Part shown: piece after piece, positions 10,064-18,276 of the stretch
Layout of the letters: each line of letters opens with the position of its first letter
Numbering within the stretch: position 1 is the stretch's first letter
Source: Cylindrobasidium torrendii FP15055 ss-10
Taxonomy: Eukaryota; Basidiomycota; Agaricomycetes; Agaricales; Physalacriaceae
Length of the DNA: 23,892 nt
Direction of reading: 5' to 3'
Assembly: GCA_000934385.1 (NCBI GenBank)
Contig: KN880739.1
Span: forward strand, 2,502-26,393
Notes under the pieces: model-generated
Told to the model about the DNA's origin: nothing
Database searches by the model: none
Seen by the model: the letters and a program-made list of their open reading frames with translations, nothing else
Translations under genes and position numbers: made by a program

Positions 10064-10364
10064 CATGGCTGGATAAGCCAAGAAGTCATGATGTTGACAC
10101 CGGAAAAATATCTGCCTACCATGTACACCGACCAAGTCCGCCCGAACTGAGACGATACTCAACAATGTATCAGCAATTCAAGATGTGCGATGTATAACCA
10201 GACTTCTCGGAGAAAAGGATCGCTTACAATTTGCAAGAAAAAAGAGCTCATCCAATGTAGCTTCTGACAGGCGTCTTCGGAGCACACTGCACAGCGAATA
10301 TAATGTCATTCTGAACGCGTTGAGCCATAGGCATGCTCGATGGTCACTCGTAGTACATGTACAG
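10064..10364. other. intergenic, nothing recognised
   Basis: Separates the oxidoreductase promoter from the 3' end of the next minus-strand gene. No gene, repeat or RNA was seen. Confidence 0.4.
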
Positions 10365-11399
10365 TCATACTGTAAGAAGTTGGGCCTGGTCGACAGTTGG
10401 AGGTGTGATTCTACTTAGTGACCTAGCTCCTTAGTCAACGAGGATGCCAAACATGCAAGAGGACGACTTACCCTGATCTTCGAGCCTGAATGCGCTCTGC
10501 GCGCACCCAAATGTTCGTGAAGCCGGGCGCCAGAGGTATATCGAAACCAAACAACATGGTCTCTGGACTAATCACGTACTCTATATCCATCGAACCGTCC
10601 ACCGGCACCTCTGGATCTCCCCTTCGGTGTACCCAATCTATGAGAAAGGGCACGATTCGCGAATCTGAGCGGGCGGCGCGGACGATGCCCTCCGCTTCTA
10701 CAAGGTCTCGATCTTTGTTCACGAGGGCTATAGAAAACTGATGGATGCGAGGACATCCATGGGCGATGAGTTCACATAAATGTGCACCGCGGTGTTCTAG
10801 TCCTCCGGGAACACATATCGCGACGTGGGTTAATGGAGACCCGCCCAGGAGATGCTCTAGGGGGAGTGTGTCACTGTGGTAAGGTCGCATGAGAGCGAGG
10901 TGGGTGACCGTCGGTGGAATAGAGAAATCAGCTAGATCTTGTGCGGTCCAAAGGTAGAGATGGCGAAGGTTTGGCATGAGAGGAATCGGACACTTCACCC
11001 ACGAAGTCATCCAAGACAAACTGTGCACGGAAGGGCACTTTTCAAAGACCAAAGAAAAGGTGGAATGGAGCGTAGAATTCGTTTCATTTACGACCCCAAT
11101 GTCCAGGCGGAAAATGAGGATGTTAGGAATGATTGACAGAGAGGGCGAGCGTTCGAGCGTTCGCAGAAAGAGGCGAGATTGCTTGACCGAGGTGAGAAAA
11201 ATGGCATGGTACAGGTTTTGTTGTATCCTTCAGATGTTGTCACTTGATCTGCGAACGATGCGATGCAAAGCTGGCGCGCGCACCACGTTTTGACCCCGTG
11301 GGACAGAAGACAATGGGAAAATATTGCTTTTCTGTCTGTGTTCTGTGCCAGTTGGAGAACATCCATCACAATCTCCATGGGAAGTACGGTCGGAGGCAT
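10365..11399 (-). CDS. F-box-type protein of about 309 residues
   Basis: Three exons are proposed: 11284-11399, 10472-11227 and 10365-10422. Intron 1 (56 nt, GTGCGC...GAAG) removes an apparent frameshift and in-frame TGA, and joins the F-box start (LPMEIVMDVLQLA, residues 6-18) directly to IQQNLYHAIFLTSVKQ. The rest has leucine-rich pieces such as MPNLRHLYLW. Intron 2 has a consensus GTAAGT donor, TTGACTAA branch and TAG acceptor (49 nt). If it is retained, the TAA inside the donor ends the protein at 10468, removing 19 residues. The product is probably a substrate adaptor of an SCF ubiquitin ligase, shorter than the 608-residue one at 6118-7944. It is divergent from the Crinkler-kinase gene, with only 98 bp between starts. 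Confidence 0.7.
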
Positions 11400-11497
11400 G
11401 ATGGCAGATGAGAGGAAGGAAGTTCGCAGAGGGTTATTGGCACCGAAGCATATTCGGATCACTCTCCGGACATCCGTGCCGCCTCCGTCCCTTCATT
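11400..11497. promoter_or_regulatory. 98-bp shared divergent promoter
   Basis: Only 98 bases separate the ATG of the F-box gene (minus, 11399) and the ATG of the kinase-like gene (plus, 11498). One CCAAT element in inverse orientation (ATTGG, 11436-11440) lies in the middle. No TATA box is seen in either direction. The two genes must share control elements, or their promoters extend into each other's coding region. Confidence 0.6.
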
Positions 11498-13427
11498 ATG
11501 GCCACCACCATCGACTTGCATTACGTTTTCTACACCGCTGAGCCAACGCGTGAAAACTGGAACAAGATTTCTCGTGGCCACGGCTGCATCGAAAAGTTTG
11601 CATTGGGCGATTCGCGGGTCGCTAAACTTTTGAGCGAAGTCGCGAGGATTAACGGCGCCGACCCAAGGCATACAGAAATGTGGAGAGTGCGTTATTGCTG
11701 ACCATACGAACTTGAAAACTGATGTATCTTCTTAGCTTAAGGAACCCAAGCTTTCCTCTCCGCGCCAGGTATCCGCCCTTTTGGTGGCCAATGACCACAA
11801 CATCACACGGATCGCAGATGAGGTCGTGCCCGCCCAGCTGCTCGCCGATGCCCTCGGCGCCAACTGGGCCGAGGCGGCGAAGCAAACTATATTTGTTTTC
11901 TTTCTTCCTCCTGCGCCGACTCCAAAGGTCAAGGATGACGAACTCGCGGACGAAGAGGACGATGTCCTGGCCGGACTGTATAAAGGCAGGTTGCCCACCA
12001 TTTCACTGGATAGATCCACTCATGTTATCAGGCTTCAACAGCTTCTTGAGCGCTTCGGCTTCTGGGCCAACACCATCTGTCGCCGCCAAGTCTACTGAGT
12101 ACAACAAGATCCAAGGCTCGGCTACTGCGATACTTGACGGTCGTTTTTGCGTGGACGGATCTGCTACGACTGCCCCTCCCATCGAGCTGTACCATCCCGC
12201 CTTCTCGCAGTTTATCGCAGCCTGCAATAACTCTGACCCCATTCCTGAAGAACACCTGCGTCTTACCTCTGCGCTGATGCGTAAACTTTCGGCCATTGCG
12301 GAGTCGCGTCGCGACGAAGAAACGCAGAACATCATTGATCAACTCCTCGGCGCTGCACTCGAGACCACCCCCAACCAAGATGAATGGTCGGCCGACTTCT
12401 GCCATCTGACCGCTACGCCTTTCAATGTTAGCGCTGCTGATCTCATTGTAGAGGTCAAAGCAGAGTTGGGAACCGATAATTTAGACCCATCTGTTCAATC
12501 CTCTTTCTCGTTCACGAGATTTTGGATACACGACGTGGTGAGCGTATCGTTTATTGCAAATAATCTCGCTCACTGTCGTTTGAGCGCAAACCCATTCGAG
12601 ACGCCTGCTGCTGTCCTTCGTTCCTTATCGGTCTGGCAGGTCCGTGGATTATCATATTGGCAGCCGTCATCACTAGCCGTCCAATCGTACAACGATTGAC
12701 TCCGTATTTATGGTTTGGTTGCTCTCGCGCCTTGGATGACCAGCAGGTTCTCAATCTTGCTCGTCCCTTATATGCACTCAAATCAGCGTTGGCGAACCTC
12801 AAGGACTACTATTCGAGTCTCCAGCCCATCCCTAGGATCGACAATCGTCTTCATTCCCGCTTCTGCCCTTCCATCACCCAGTACCGCGACAGAGGCAAAT
12901 TGATCCCATTCAAGTACATTCGTCCTTTGCAGCGGGATGCGACGTGCGTTACATACCGAATCGAGATCGATGGAGAGCCTGCTGTTGTCAAGTTTGTTCA
13001 GCAGTACAGCAAAGATGCTCACGAGTTCATGGCGAAGCAAGGGTTCGCGCCCGAACTGAGGTACTACGGCCTCCTTGGCGATGGGTACGGAAATTTGGGC
13101 ATGGTTGTCATGGCGTGGGTGGAAGGGAAGACTCTGTATGAGGTGTACGGGGCGGGGACCCTACCTGAGGATGTTCGAACCAATGTGCGCGAGGCTCTGG
13201 ACATTCTGAACCAAAGCGAATTCGTCTTCGGAGATTTGCGACGGCCGAATATAATGGTCAGCGATTCTGACCAGTCAATCAAGTTCATTGACTTTGACTG
13301 GGCTGGAAAGAGCGAGGAGGTGAGGTATCCGTTCCATTTATCGTCATTCATTCGCGACGCTGCCGGTGCAAAGGAGTATGATTATATTACCGTCGCTCAC
13401 CAGGACGCCCTGTTCGAGCGTTTATAG
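11498..13427 (+). CDS. Crinkler-like header fused to a protein-kinase-like domain
   Basis: Four exons, 11498-11686, 11736-11989, 12042-12537 and 12585-13427, give 593 residues. Introns are 49, 52 and 47 nt; the second has an unusual GTTGCC donor. Residues about 1-125 (with EMWRLKEPKL, IADEVV and FVFFLPP) resemble the N-terminal header of Crinkler (CRN) proteins. The middle is poorly conserved. The C-terminal part is kinase-like: AVVKF with K449 as the likely ATP-contacting lysine, FGDLRRPNIMV with D530 and N535 as catalytic-loop residues, and IDFDWAG with D549 in the metal-binding position. The usual His of HRD is replaced by Phe-Gly. Crinklers were described as intracellular effectors in oomycetes and also occur in saprotrophic fungi. 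Activity, location and target here are unknown. Confidence 0.75.
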
Positions 13428-13722
13428 GTCATTCGGGTAGTTGGTATTTGTGACAAGCTATAAGTAAATGTTACTGTTCAATTGAACCGCGTTCATTGAA
13501 GTCAACGAGCGTGAACTTTGAGTAACGCATCCGCATTTTACAAGGTTCCAAGATATAGTGAGTATAAATTAATGCTAGGGCCAATGAGCGACGCGCTGGG
13601 AACGTGATGGTGTAAAGAACAGATATTGCGGGTTGAAGAACGCACGACTTTATCAAAGCGAACCTCTGAGGCTTGAGCTTGAGCTTGGGATTTTGCATCC
13701 ATGAGAAGCTTTCTTTTTCGTA
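13428..13722. other. convergent 3' flanks
   Basis: Space of 295 bases between the stop codons of two genes that face each other. It should hold both 3' UTRs; nothing else was seen. Confidence 0.5.
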
Positions 13723-14055
13723 TCATCTGTGTGCCCCGCGAGCCAGAGATTCAGAAAGTTCAAGGAGTGTATTTGCAGCGTCAATCTCATGCGTCGTCAG
13801 GCTTTGCGTGCGCAATTCCGGTGTGTTGAACTGCCACACAGAGCCCCAGTCATGCTGCTTTGTCTTGATGTGGAAGTTTAGTTGCTCCTCTGTCTCGAAG
13901 TACGCCCAAAAGCCTTGGCGTTGGCAGCAAGGACAAAAAAACGGTTCGGCGCGGTGTTTGCTTTGGTGGCTTCTGAGGGATCTTGCCGTATTGGTGGTGT
14001 ATGTACAGCCCGCGCGTGTGCAGGCGTGTAATACGGATGGAGAGGCACCTGTCAT
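13723..14055 (-). CDS. small two-finger C2H2 protein
   Basis: Single exon of 110 residues from the ATG at 14055; the frame is open further upstream, but a TATA box at 14102-14110 supports this start. Finger 1 has C12, C17, H30 and H34 (C-x4-C-x12-H-x3-H), a classical C2H2 spacing. Finger 2 has C41, C44, H62 and H68 (C-x2-C-x17-H-x5-H), which is atypical. The C-terminal third is helical with a Leu-rich end. It is likely to bind nucleic acid or protein. No other domain is visible, and the family is not one I can name. Confidence 0.65.
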   Translation of the reverse strand: MTGASPSVLHACTRAGCTYTTNTARSLRSHQSKHRAEPFFCPCCQRQGFWAYFETEEQLNFHIKTKQHDWGSVWQFNTPELRTQSLTTHEIDAANTLLELSESLARGAHR

Positions 14056-14101
14056 GGTAGGGGATGATGTATGTACAAGCCTGGAATTTCTGAGAAGTGT
14101 T

Positions 14102-14110
14102 ATATATCGA
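14102..14110 (-). promoter_or_regulatory. TATA-like box (ATATATAAC)
   Basis: On the minus strand ATATATAAC lies about 47 bases before the ATG at 14055, a usual fungal TATA distance. Confidence 0.5.
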
Positions 14111-14239
14111 GTGCCAGATTGGAACTTTGTACGGGGCAATTGTCTACCCAGACAATATGTAATTATAACGCGGGGTCCATCGCTCGCTATAACAATCAAA
14201 CTGGCATAACAGTGATAACACCTCTAAAATAAGTGTGCG

Positions 14240-14671
14240 ATGGTCTTTCTGTCTTTGTCGTACTTTGCTCGCCATAGTGTAAGTTGTTTGCTTCGGATAG
14301 CACTGCAGCTCGAGCTGCGGACAGGCTTTAAGACAAAAACCCAGGTTGAATATTTATCAAGACCTGAGGTGCGTCGCAAGTTGACTTCAAAGGATAATAA
14401 GAAAGCCTACAACAATGCACGTCGGCTGCTCCCGATAGGTCTATTCCCTTTTTTTATCAAAGTCATCATCGATGCATTGAAAGCTCAGCGCCTTCGTGAA
14501 GAGATGTTGCCCTCAGACGCCGCCGAATCGACGAGAGATTTTTTGTTCTTGTATAATCTCCTTTCGTCAGACGCTGCATCTAAACTCATCATGACTCAAC
14601 AATGGTCGATATATGGCAGTCCCCATTCTTACACACGCTCGCTAGGACGTGGATCTCTCAACTCTCAGTAG
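14240..14671 (+). CDS. hypothetical ORF, doubtful
   Basis: ATG-initiated open frame of 143 residues, not overlapped by any better candidate. The middle has a basic stretch (VRRKLTSKDNKKAYNNARR) followed by a hydrophobic segment (LLPIGLFPFFIKVIIDAL) and an acidic helix. Donor-like GTAAGT at 14280 and GTGCGT at 14370 lie inside it, so the true structure could be spliced. No family was recognised and no promoter element stands out. It sits upstream of the duplicated segment and divergent from the zinc-finger gene. Confidence 0.28.
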   Translation: MVFLSLSYFARHSVSCLLRIALQLELRTGFKTKTQVEYLSRPEVRRKLTSKDNKKAYNNARRLLPIGLFPFFIKVIIDALKAQRLREEMLPSDAAESTRDFLFLYNLLSSDAASKLIMTQQWSIYGSPHSYTRSLGRGSLNSQ

Positions 14672-14734
14672 TCCCTAGCTCGGCGTTATTTTACCGGCCC
14701 ATACATCAATGCATAATTATGGACGGACCTGTTC

Positions 14735-16015
14735 TCGGGTCAACTCCCTCGTCAAAGCTCCGAACAGCGCCTGATGACCATGCTAGTCTTGGAAAGCCCA
14801 TGTCAATGGATATGAAGAATTCAGTACATACCTTATCGTCGACGCCAGTTGCCCATATGCATCACCGGCCGAAGACGCAGGTTGAGGTGTTCTGAATGGC
14901 ATCGGAGAACTGCCATCTCATTTACACCGGGTCCACACGAAGCTCCCATGCTAGGAAAGAGCTTTGAATCGCCGCTGGTCTGGGAGTATAAGGCCCGGGC
15001 GCCAAACAAATCTCGCTCTCTGCCTCTCACGGTCTCCTCCTTTCGCTTTCGTTCGATTCCTACCATGTCTTTTGCCGGCGTCTTTGTTCTATCGATGGCG
15101 ATGTGTCTGGATATATGCGCCGCGAGCCTTGTCGCGACGAAGCAGAGACGGGATGGACCGAACACAAACGTACAGTGCAAGTCAGAATACGGCTGGATGA
15201 ACAACGAAGCGGGACAGAGTCCATGTCTGGTGTGGGCGCATGTCATGACCTCGTGCGGTACGGCAGGTGCGTACTTTTTTTTTGGTAGTTGTTCGCATTT
15301 CCCATAGAAGACATCTAGACTTCGACGTTCTCGCGGTCTCGCCGAACTCGCACTACGACCCGCCTGGCAAAGGAAAGAATGAGCCAAGTGCATGCTCCTG
15401 GTGCGTATCGATTCCTCTCTTGACCTGCATATAAAGGTATTCGCTCGATATATATTTGAAATCCTTTCCCCTCGTCCCGCCATTTTCTAATCTCGATTAG
15501 CTCTTGGGCAGGATACAATCTCATGGGAGCCTGCACAGTCTGTCAAGGCGTCGGAGGCGGTATCGACGCGTGAGTGGTTGTCTACGCGGAATACAAGCAG
15601 GCTGAGCTCAATGCGCCGTTAGCTGGGGACCATGGAAGAAGGAGTGCTCGAAATCGGACTTGTCGGACACCACGTATGCAGAGCTCGCACCGTTTGTCTC
15701 TGCCCTTGACACTTGCGAAGGTACTTCCCCTACGACAAGGATTACACAGTGGACGTCAAAATTCCCTACTGGGCTGGCGCGAATCGTGAGTACGGGAGCC
15801 CCACAACGTTCTCGTACACTTACGCAGCCATCATGGCAGCGATGAATTGGACAAACAGTCGCTTCGACACAGACGCTGCCAAGTCAATAGATAATCAGAG
15901 TGCGCCCCCATTTGTGCGACCATGGACGCAAACAATTGACGCAGGCGTTGCAGGTCATCCCGACCTAGATGGCTCAGAGTTTGATTCAGGTAGTCCTCGC
16001 GACTCGTCCACGCCG
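14735..16015 (+). repeat. duplicated segment, arm 2 (intact gene)
   Basis: Partner of 4415-5625, in the same orientation. Similarity starts about 330 bases before the ATG at 15065 and continues through exon 6 into the start of exon 7. Beyond that the other copy is truncated or diverged past recognition. Confidence 0.75.
14987..14993 (+). promoter_or_regulatory. TATA box (TATAAGG)
   Basis: TATAAGG stands 78 bases before the ATG at 15065, next to CCCGGGCGCC, which is also conserved in the decayed copy (4682-4692). The TATA element itself is not recognisable in the decayed copy. Confidence 0.5.
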
Positions 16016-16765
16016 GTTGGCCCTATCATTGGCGGTGTCGTCGGCGGAGTCGCGCTCGCCGCAGTCATTGCACTTGCATGGTGGTTCTTCAGACGTCCCC
16101 AGAAGCTCGACAAGCGTCACACTCGCATCGGTAGTCAAGAAATCCTGGTTGGGGACGAAGACGAACATCGACACAGCCATCATACAGGTGGGGCAATGAG
16201 CATGATCCAGTCTCAACTCAGCCCTCTTTCAGACAGACACTCGTACTTTGGCTCCTTGCACGGATCGACCGTTCTTTTGTCGCCAACGTCGGACCACCAC
16301 ACAAATGCGCTTCACCAAAGTCACGCTCATCCCTCCTCGTCTTCGTCCGGTACACCCCCTCCCGTGTCATATTCCAGACACACGCAGTCGCAGAACATGA
16401 TTTCGCCGTTCACGTCGAGGTCACATACGGGAACGCCCCCACCAGAGAAAGCACGCCTGTCAGGATACTATACACCACCGCGTCGCGCAGAGACAGAGGA
16501 GTCTGTTCTCAGCGATACGGACACGAGCGTCACCCTGACCCCACGGAGGATGAACCCGCCTGCGTATTCGCCCCCAAGTTCTGATTCGGGGCATAGGCGC
16601 ACGGGCAGTGATCTGACGTGTGGTGGTAGTGGTATGAGCCTGTTGAACGGGTCGATGCACACAGGCGACTTTGGCGATAGGATGCGAGGAACGATGGCGC
16701 GCGGGGTGGACCGGCCTTTTGGGCTTTCAGAGGTGGGAGATGTTGACCCTTCGCAGTATGCATGA
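15065..16765 (+). CDS. Cys-rich single-pass membrane protein with Ser/Pro-rich tail
   Basis: Seven exons: 15065-15266, 15319-15400, 15501-15569, 15623-15673, 15721-15785, 15840-15899 and 15954-16765, for 446 residues. Most introns are 47-54 nt; intron 2 is 100 nt. The acceptor of intron 5 could also be 15827, in frame. Residues 1-20 form a signal peptide. The ectodomain has eight Cys outside it and the landmarks NEAGQSPCLVWA, SACSCSWAGYNLMGACTVCQG, WGPWKKEC and IPYWAGAN, seen in a family I know from Agaricomycetes. A membrane segment follows at about 198-222 (GGVVGGVALAAVIALAWWFF), then RR and a cytoplasmic tail of about 220 residues rich in Ser, Thr, Pro and His, including P378-P-A-Y381. A surface sensing or cell-wall role is plausible but not shown. 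Confidence 0.82.
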
Positions 16766-17143
16766 GAATCTTTGTTATTCGAGCGAATTCGATGTCTTTG
16801 GTGTATGATACTGGGGTGTTCAACTCGAGATGAGGCAAATGTACACTGTGGCTCGAGGACGGTATGGCGAGCAACAGGTTGAAGTTATCAATGTAGTCGC
16901 CCTAGTCCTCGATCTTCAGACTTGTGCTGGCTGCCCTACTCCTACGCGACACTCCATCCGGTGACCTATAACTTGGAATCGCTGAGAATGCAGGATCAGT
17001 ACGCGTCGATGTCAACCAAGAGCAACATACTCGAGAGGGCAAGGGTCTCCGTCTGGGAAACCGTACTATCTGAGCTGTCACGTTCTGGCCGCTGGGCTGA
17101 CCACCGCACGATAGACGTCGGTAGGTCAACAAGAGGGTGGCCG
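16766..17143. other. intergenic, no gene seen
   Basis: 3' flank of the membrane-protein gene and possible 3' end of the minus-strand gene at 17144-17901. Open minus-strand segments occur, but no splice pattern extends that gene convincingly. Confidence 0.35.
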
Positions 17144-17901
17144 CTAGACCTGAATACACAGGTTGGGCGCCCCAGGAAAAACAGTTCGAAAGGCGTAATG
17201 GGCCGGGAAAGCGCGACTGCCATCCAGGTAGGCAAGCGATGAGCGCAACAAATCAGCACTGGCTCGTAGAGCTGCATGATCCAGGGATGAGCCCTAAACA
17301 AAGGGTCAGCGAGTAGCTCTGTCAGACGGGCTTCAAGACGCACCTGAACCACATACACCTTCTCCTTGTTGGTGGTAGCACTAGAGAGTACCGTCCCCGA
17401 TGGCGACGACAAGATGCGGGGAAGCAGGGAAAAACAAGTGCATGTGCGAGTCCAGGCAGGACGAGAGTGCGAGTGTGGCTGCAGGGCATGGGGGGCAGGA
17501 ATGGTATGCTTGCGATTCGTTTGGCGCGGGCGAATATCCGATTGAAGCACAGACAAATGCACTAAACGAAAGCGAGTCTGATGTAGATGAGCATGGCATG
17601 AGAAGAAAGCGGAGCACGAATACGCACTGTCGGTTGCGACACATGCCATGAACCCAAAGACGCTCAGACTGGCCATTCTTGACGAGGTCTTCCATCAAGG
17701 ACCATTCTCTAGAGACGAGCACAATTAGCGATTAGGTTTGAAAACGGTTCGCTCGACCACGCACCCGCAAGCCCGTGTAAGTGGATTAATCCTCCTCCGC
17801 GTAGCCTCCAGGCCCAAGAGTCTCATAGGGAACTGTCCGCCCGCGTTGCATCGAGCCGACAGCTGCGACATGACAGTCCAGCAGTTGTTCTTGATAGCCA
17901 T
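17144..17901 (-). pseudogene. unrecognised multi-exon gene, apparently frameshifted
   Basis: Minus strand. Proposed exons are 17765-17901 (ATG at 17901), 17628-17708, 17344-17561 and 17144-17293. All three introns have GTGCGT donors and TAG acceptors: 17709-17764 (56 nt, branch GCTAAT), 17562-17627 (66 nt) and 17294-17343 (50 nt, CTGAC). The product starts MAIKNNCWTVMSQLSARC and runs through ACGEWSLMEDLVKNGQ; exon 3 is Cys-rich (SCPPCP). In exon 3 the frame meets TAG at 17381-17383, while the frame that joins exon 4 (SSLDHAALRASADLLRSSL) is one base off. That points to a one-base indel near 17385-17395, or to an error or a real stop there giving a protein of about 133 residues. No known domain was recognised. 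The splice sites are better than chance would give, but function is unknown. Confidence 0.42.
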
Positions 17902-18276
17902 GTTCGTCTATGCTCAATCATTCGTCTATGCGGGTGTCCATAAGTATCGAGGAGAGCGGTCGATGAATTTGGATTTGGTAACATCGTGGTAAGAGGAAGG
18001 ACAGGTTTGCCTGCCGCGATCAGTGTACTGCGAACTCTCCCAAGAACGATGACCACCAACATTTGACTTTTCCTTCCATGTCTGAGTACTAGTTATTAAC
18101 GACTAGAATCATGGTATTTTCCAAGTTTTCTGCGAAGCTTCAATACATCACACATAAGTAAACTTTTCGAAGCTGTTGAGTCTCCCCGTTCCACGGCGCT
18201 TACACCAGAACCCGTGGAACTGTGGAATTAGTGCGTATCTTTCCGCTCCCAATAAACCTGCTTCGCAATTGGTAAA
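17902..18276. other. intergenic, promoter side of two genes
   Basis: Upstream of both the minus-strand gene at 17144-17901 and the GTPase gene at 18277. A CCAAT motif (18249-18253) lies 24 bases before the GTPase ATG. A near-direct repeat TTCGTCTATG occurs at 17905 and 17931. No gene was found. Confidence 0.4.

Noticed and set aside
14833..15483. 216-residue minus-strand ORF
   Set aside because: Lies antisense to exons 1-2 of the membrane-protein gene, which has clear motifs and splice sites.
16996..17676. 226-residue uninterrupted minus-strand ORF
   Set aside because: Reads through three good introns; the spliced model at 17144-17901 explains the region better.
17869..17992. Possible 40-residue secreted peptide on the plus strand
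   Set aside because: Hydrophobic start only by chance; it overlaps the first exon of the better-supported minus-strand gene.
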